From an uncultured candidate division Zixibacteria bacterium (GTDB lineage: Bacteria > Zixibacteria > MSB-5A5 > GN15 > FEB-12): a DNA stretch of 22,958 nt. Below the pieces are notes generated by a model. It did not search any database. It saw only the letters and a list, made by a program, of their open reading frames with translations, and had not been told where the DNA came from. Each line of letters starts with the position of its first letter. The first letter of the stretch is position 1. Position numbers and translations under genes: made by a program. The stretch is taken from assembly GCA_913009765.1 (NCBI GenBank), contig CAJVYT010000022.1, forward strand, positions 1-22,958, written 5' to 3'. Positions 22,382 through 22,958 of this stretch are shown here, one piece after another.

Positions 22382-22444
22382 GTAGGTTGGACATTCTTGT
22401 CCGACAAGATTAGAACACGGACAGACAGGAATGTCTGTCCTACC
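22382..22444. repeat. GTAGG-ended double-hairpin repeat, copy 2
   Basis: GTAGG ... CCTACC ends enclose GGACA-TTCT-TGTCC (22389-22402) and GGACAGAC-AGGAAT-GTCTGTCC (22419-22440). Same plan as 17467-17522 but unrelated stem sequences, sharing only the outer motif. Confidence 0.65.
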
Positions 22445-22566
22445 AATAAATCTAAAACACCTGTCCACCAATGGAATATAATTATGTGTTTCATGCATCC
22501 CTACATGACAATTTATAATGCGATAAAAATTTTAAATAATTTGGAAGAAAATATCGTCATTTAGGT

Positions 22567-22607
22567 ATCATATTTAAGAATATGATGTTATATTACAAAC
22601 GTAATAT
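22567..22607. promoter_or_regulatory. Two adjacent palindromes upstream of the final gene
   Basis: ATCATATT-TAAG-AATATGAT (22567-22586) and ATATTAC-AAAC-GTAATAT (22590-22607) are both perfect. They lie directly before the ribosome site of the next gene. Either operator sites or leader hairpins; no T run follows. Confidence 0.4.
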
Positions 22608-22624
22608 TTTATGAGGGATTTAAA

Positions 22625-22958
22625 ATGAAGAATTTTATTAGATATTTAATTATTACTGTTTTACTGATTGCTACTGCAGATATTTGTGTCGCCAGTAGTC
22701 GAATAATTACAGTACCGATAACAAATAGTTTATATGTTCAGGAAAATTGTCCAAATGGAGGGCTAACTGACTTTACTTTAAAAATGACTACTAAAAGAAT
22801 TGGTGGAACGCCAAAACAAGAGGGTTATTTTATAAGAAAAATAGTGCAGGCAAGTTTACATTTTAGTGATAATATAACTTATACAGGTGATACTTTGTTA
22901 GAGTTTGACCTGACAAAAGATACTGTGTCTCTAAAATATATAACTGTAAATATCCCAA
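22625..22958 (+). CDS. Secreted protein of unknown function, 5' part only
   Basis: An open frame begins at ATG 22625 with GAGGG seven bases upstream and continues without a stop to the window end, giving 111 residues. MKNFIRYLIITVLLIATADICVAS is a clear Sec signal peptide; the mature part begins SRIITVPITNSLYVQENCPNG and is rich in threonine and predicted strands, with a gap-free alternation of hydrophobic and polar residues. I recognise no family. It is easily missed because it is incomplete at the edge. Two perfect palindromes precede it. Confidence 0.7.
   Translation, partial: MKNFIRYLIITVLLIATADICVASSRIITVPITNSLYVQENCPNGGLTDFTLKMTTKRIGGTPKQEGYFIRKIVQASLHFSDNITYTGDTLLEFDLTKDTVSLKYITVNIP

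Overview
The window looks like the start of a contig from an AT-rich, double-membraned (Gram-negative type) bacterium that is probably poorly characterised. The evidence is ordinary bacterial housekeeping genes, secreted proteins with signal peptides, a TPR plus periplasmic-binding-fold protein resembling LpoA, proton-pumping complex I genes, an Fe-type superoxide dismutase, and many short palindromic intergenic repeats. I cannot name the phylum from sequence alone. An uncultured lineage near the FCB superphylum is a guess based on gene mix and repeat style. The first 88 bases are not genomic: 31-88 is the Illumina P5/Read-1 adapter, preceded by a T run and 19 bases of unknown origin, and it truncates nuoE.

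Layout. (1) 89-2841, minus strand: nuoA-B-C-D-E of NADH:quinone oxidoreductase, tightly overlapping, with GTG starts for A, B and D; nuoE is cut by the contig end. (2) 2842-3670: gene-free, holding a repeat element with inverted termini and several hairpins. (3) 3671-6753, plus strand: a secreted GIN-domain (DUF2807) protein with two terminators, then a DciA-like (DUF721) gene and gyrB with a terminator. (4) 6798-13176, minus strand: a ten-gene run pth-rpsF-rpsR-DUF2232-rplI-BFN nuclease-LpoA-like protein-three small unknowns, headed by a good promoter. rpsF carries an acidic tail made of 30-bp tandem repeats and has an inverted repeat abutting its GTG start. (5) 13177-13559: a second copy of the inverted-terminus element, then a promoter overlaid by a perfect palindrome. 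(6) 13560-14352, plus: an overlapping DUF2089 regulator and SHOCT-like partner. (7) 14480-14794, minus: a zinc-ribbon membrane protein. (8) 15274-15345: tRNA-Lys(TTT) with promoter, upstream hairpin and terminator, followed by asnS. (9) 17068-17537: a dense field of palindromic repeats. (10) 17538-18900: Fe-SOD, a possible thioredoxin-like small protein, and an ArsC/Spx-like protein. (11) 19072-22312, plus: an NAD(P)-binding epimerase-like protein with a DUF2867-like tail, then a methyltransferase with a duplicated N-terminal module. (12) 22382-22958: a further repeat, two palindromes, and the 5' part of a secreted-protein gene that runs off the window.

The core is housekeeping: respiration, replication, translation, tRNA charging and oxidative defence. 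No mobile gene, CRISPR array, phage region or clear defence system is visible. The less ordinary points are the repeat families (including a 28-nt perfect match between 13326-13353 and 17225-17252 in opposite orientation), the rpsF tail and leader, the self-palindromic promoter of the DUF2089 pair, the conserved-looking tail of the ribosomal-protein operon, and the internally duplicated methyltransferase.
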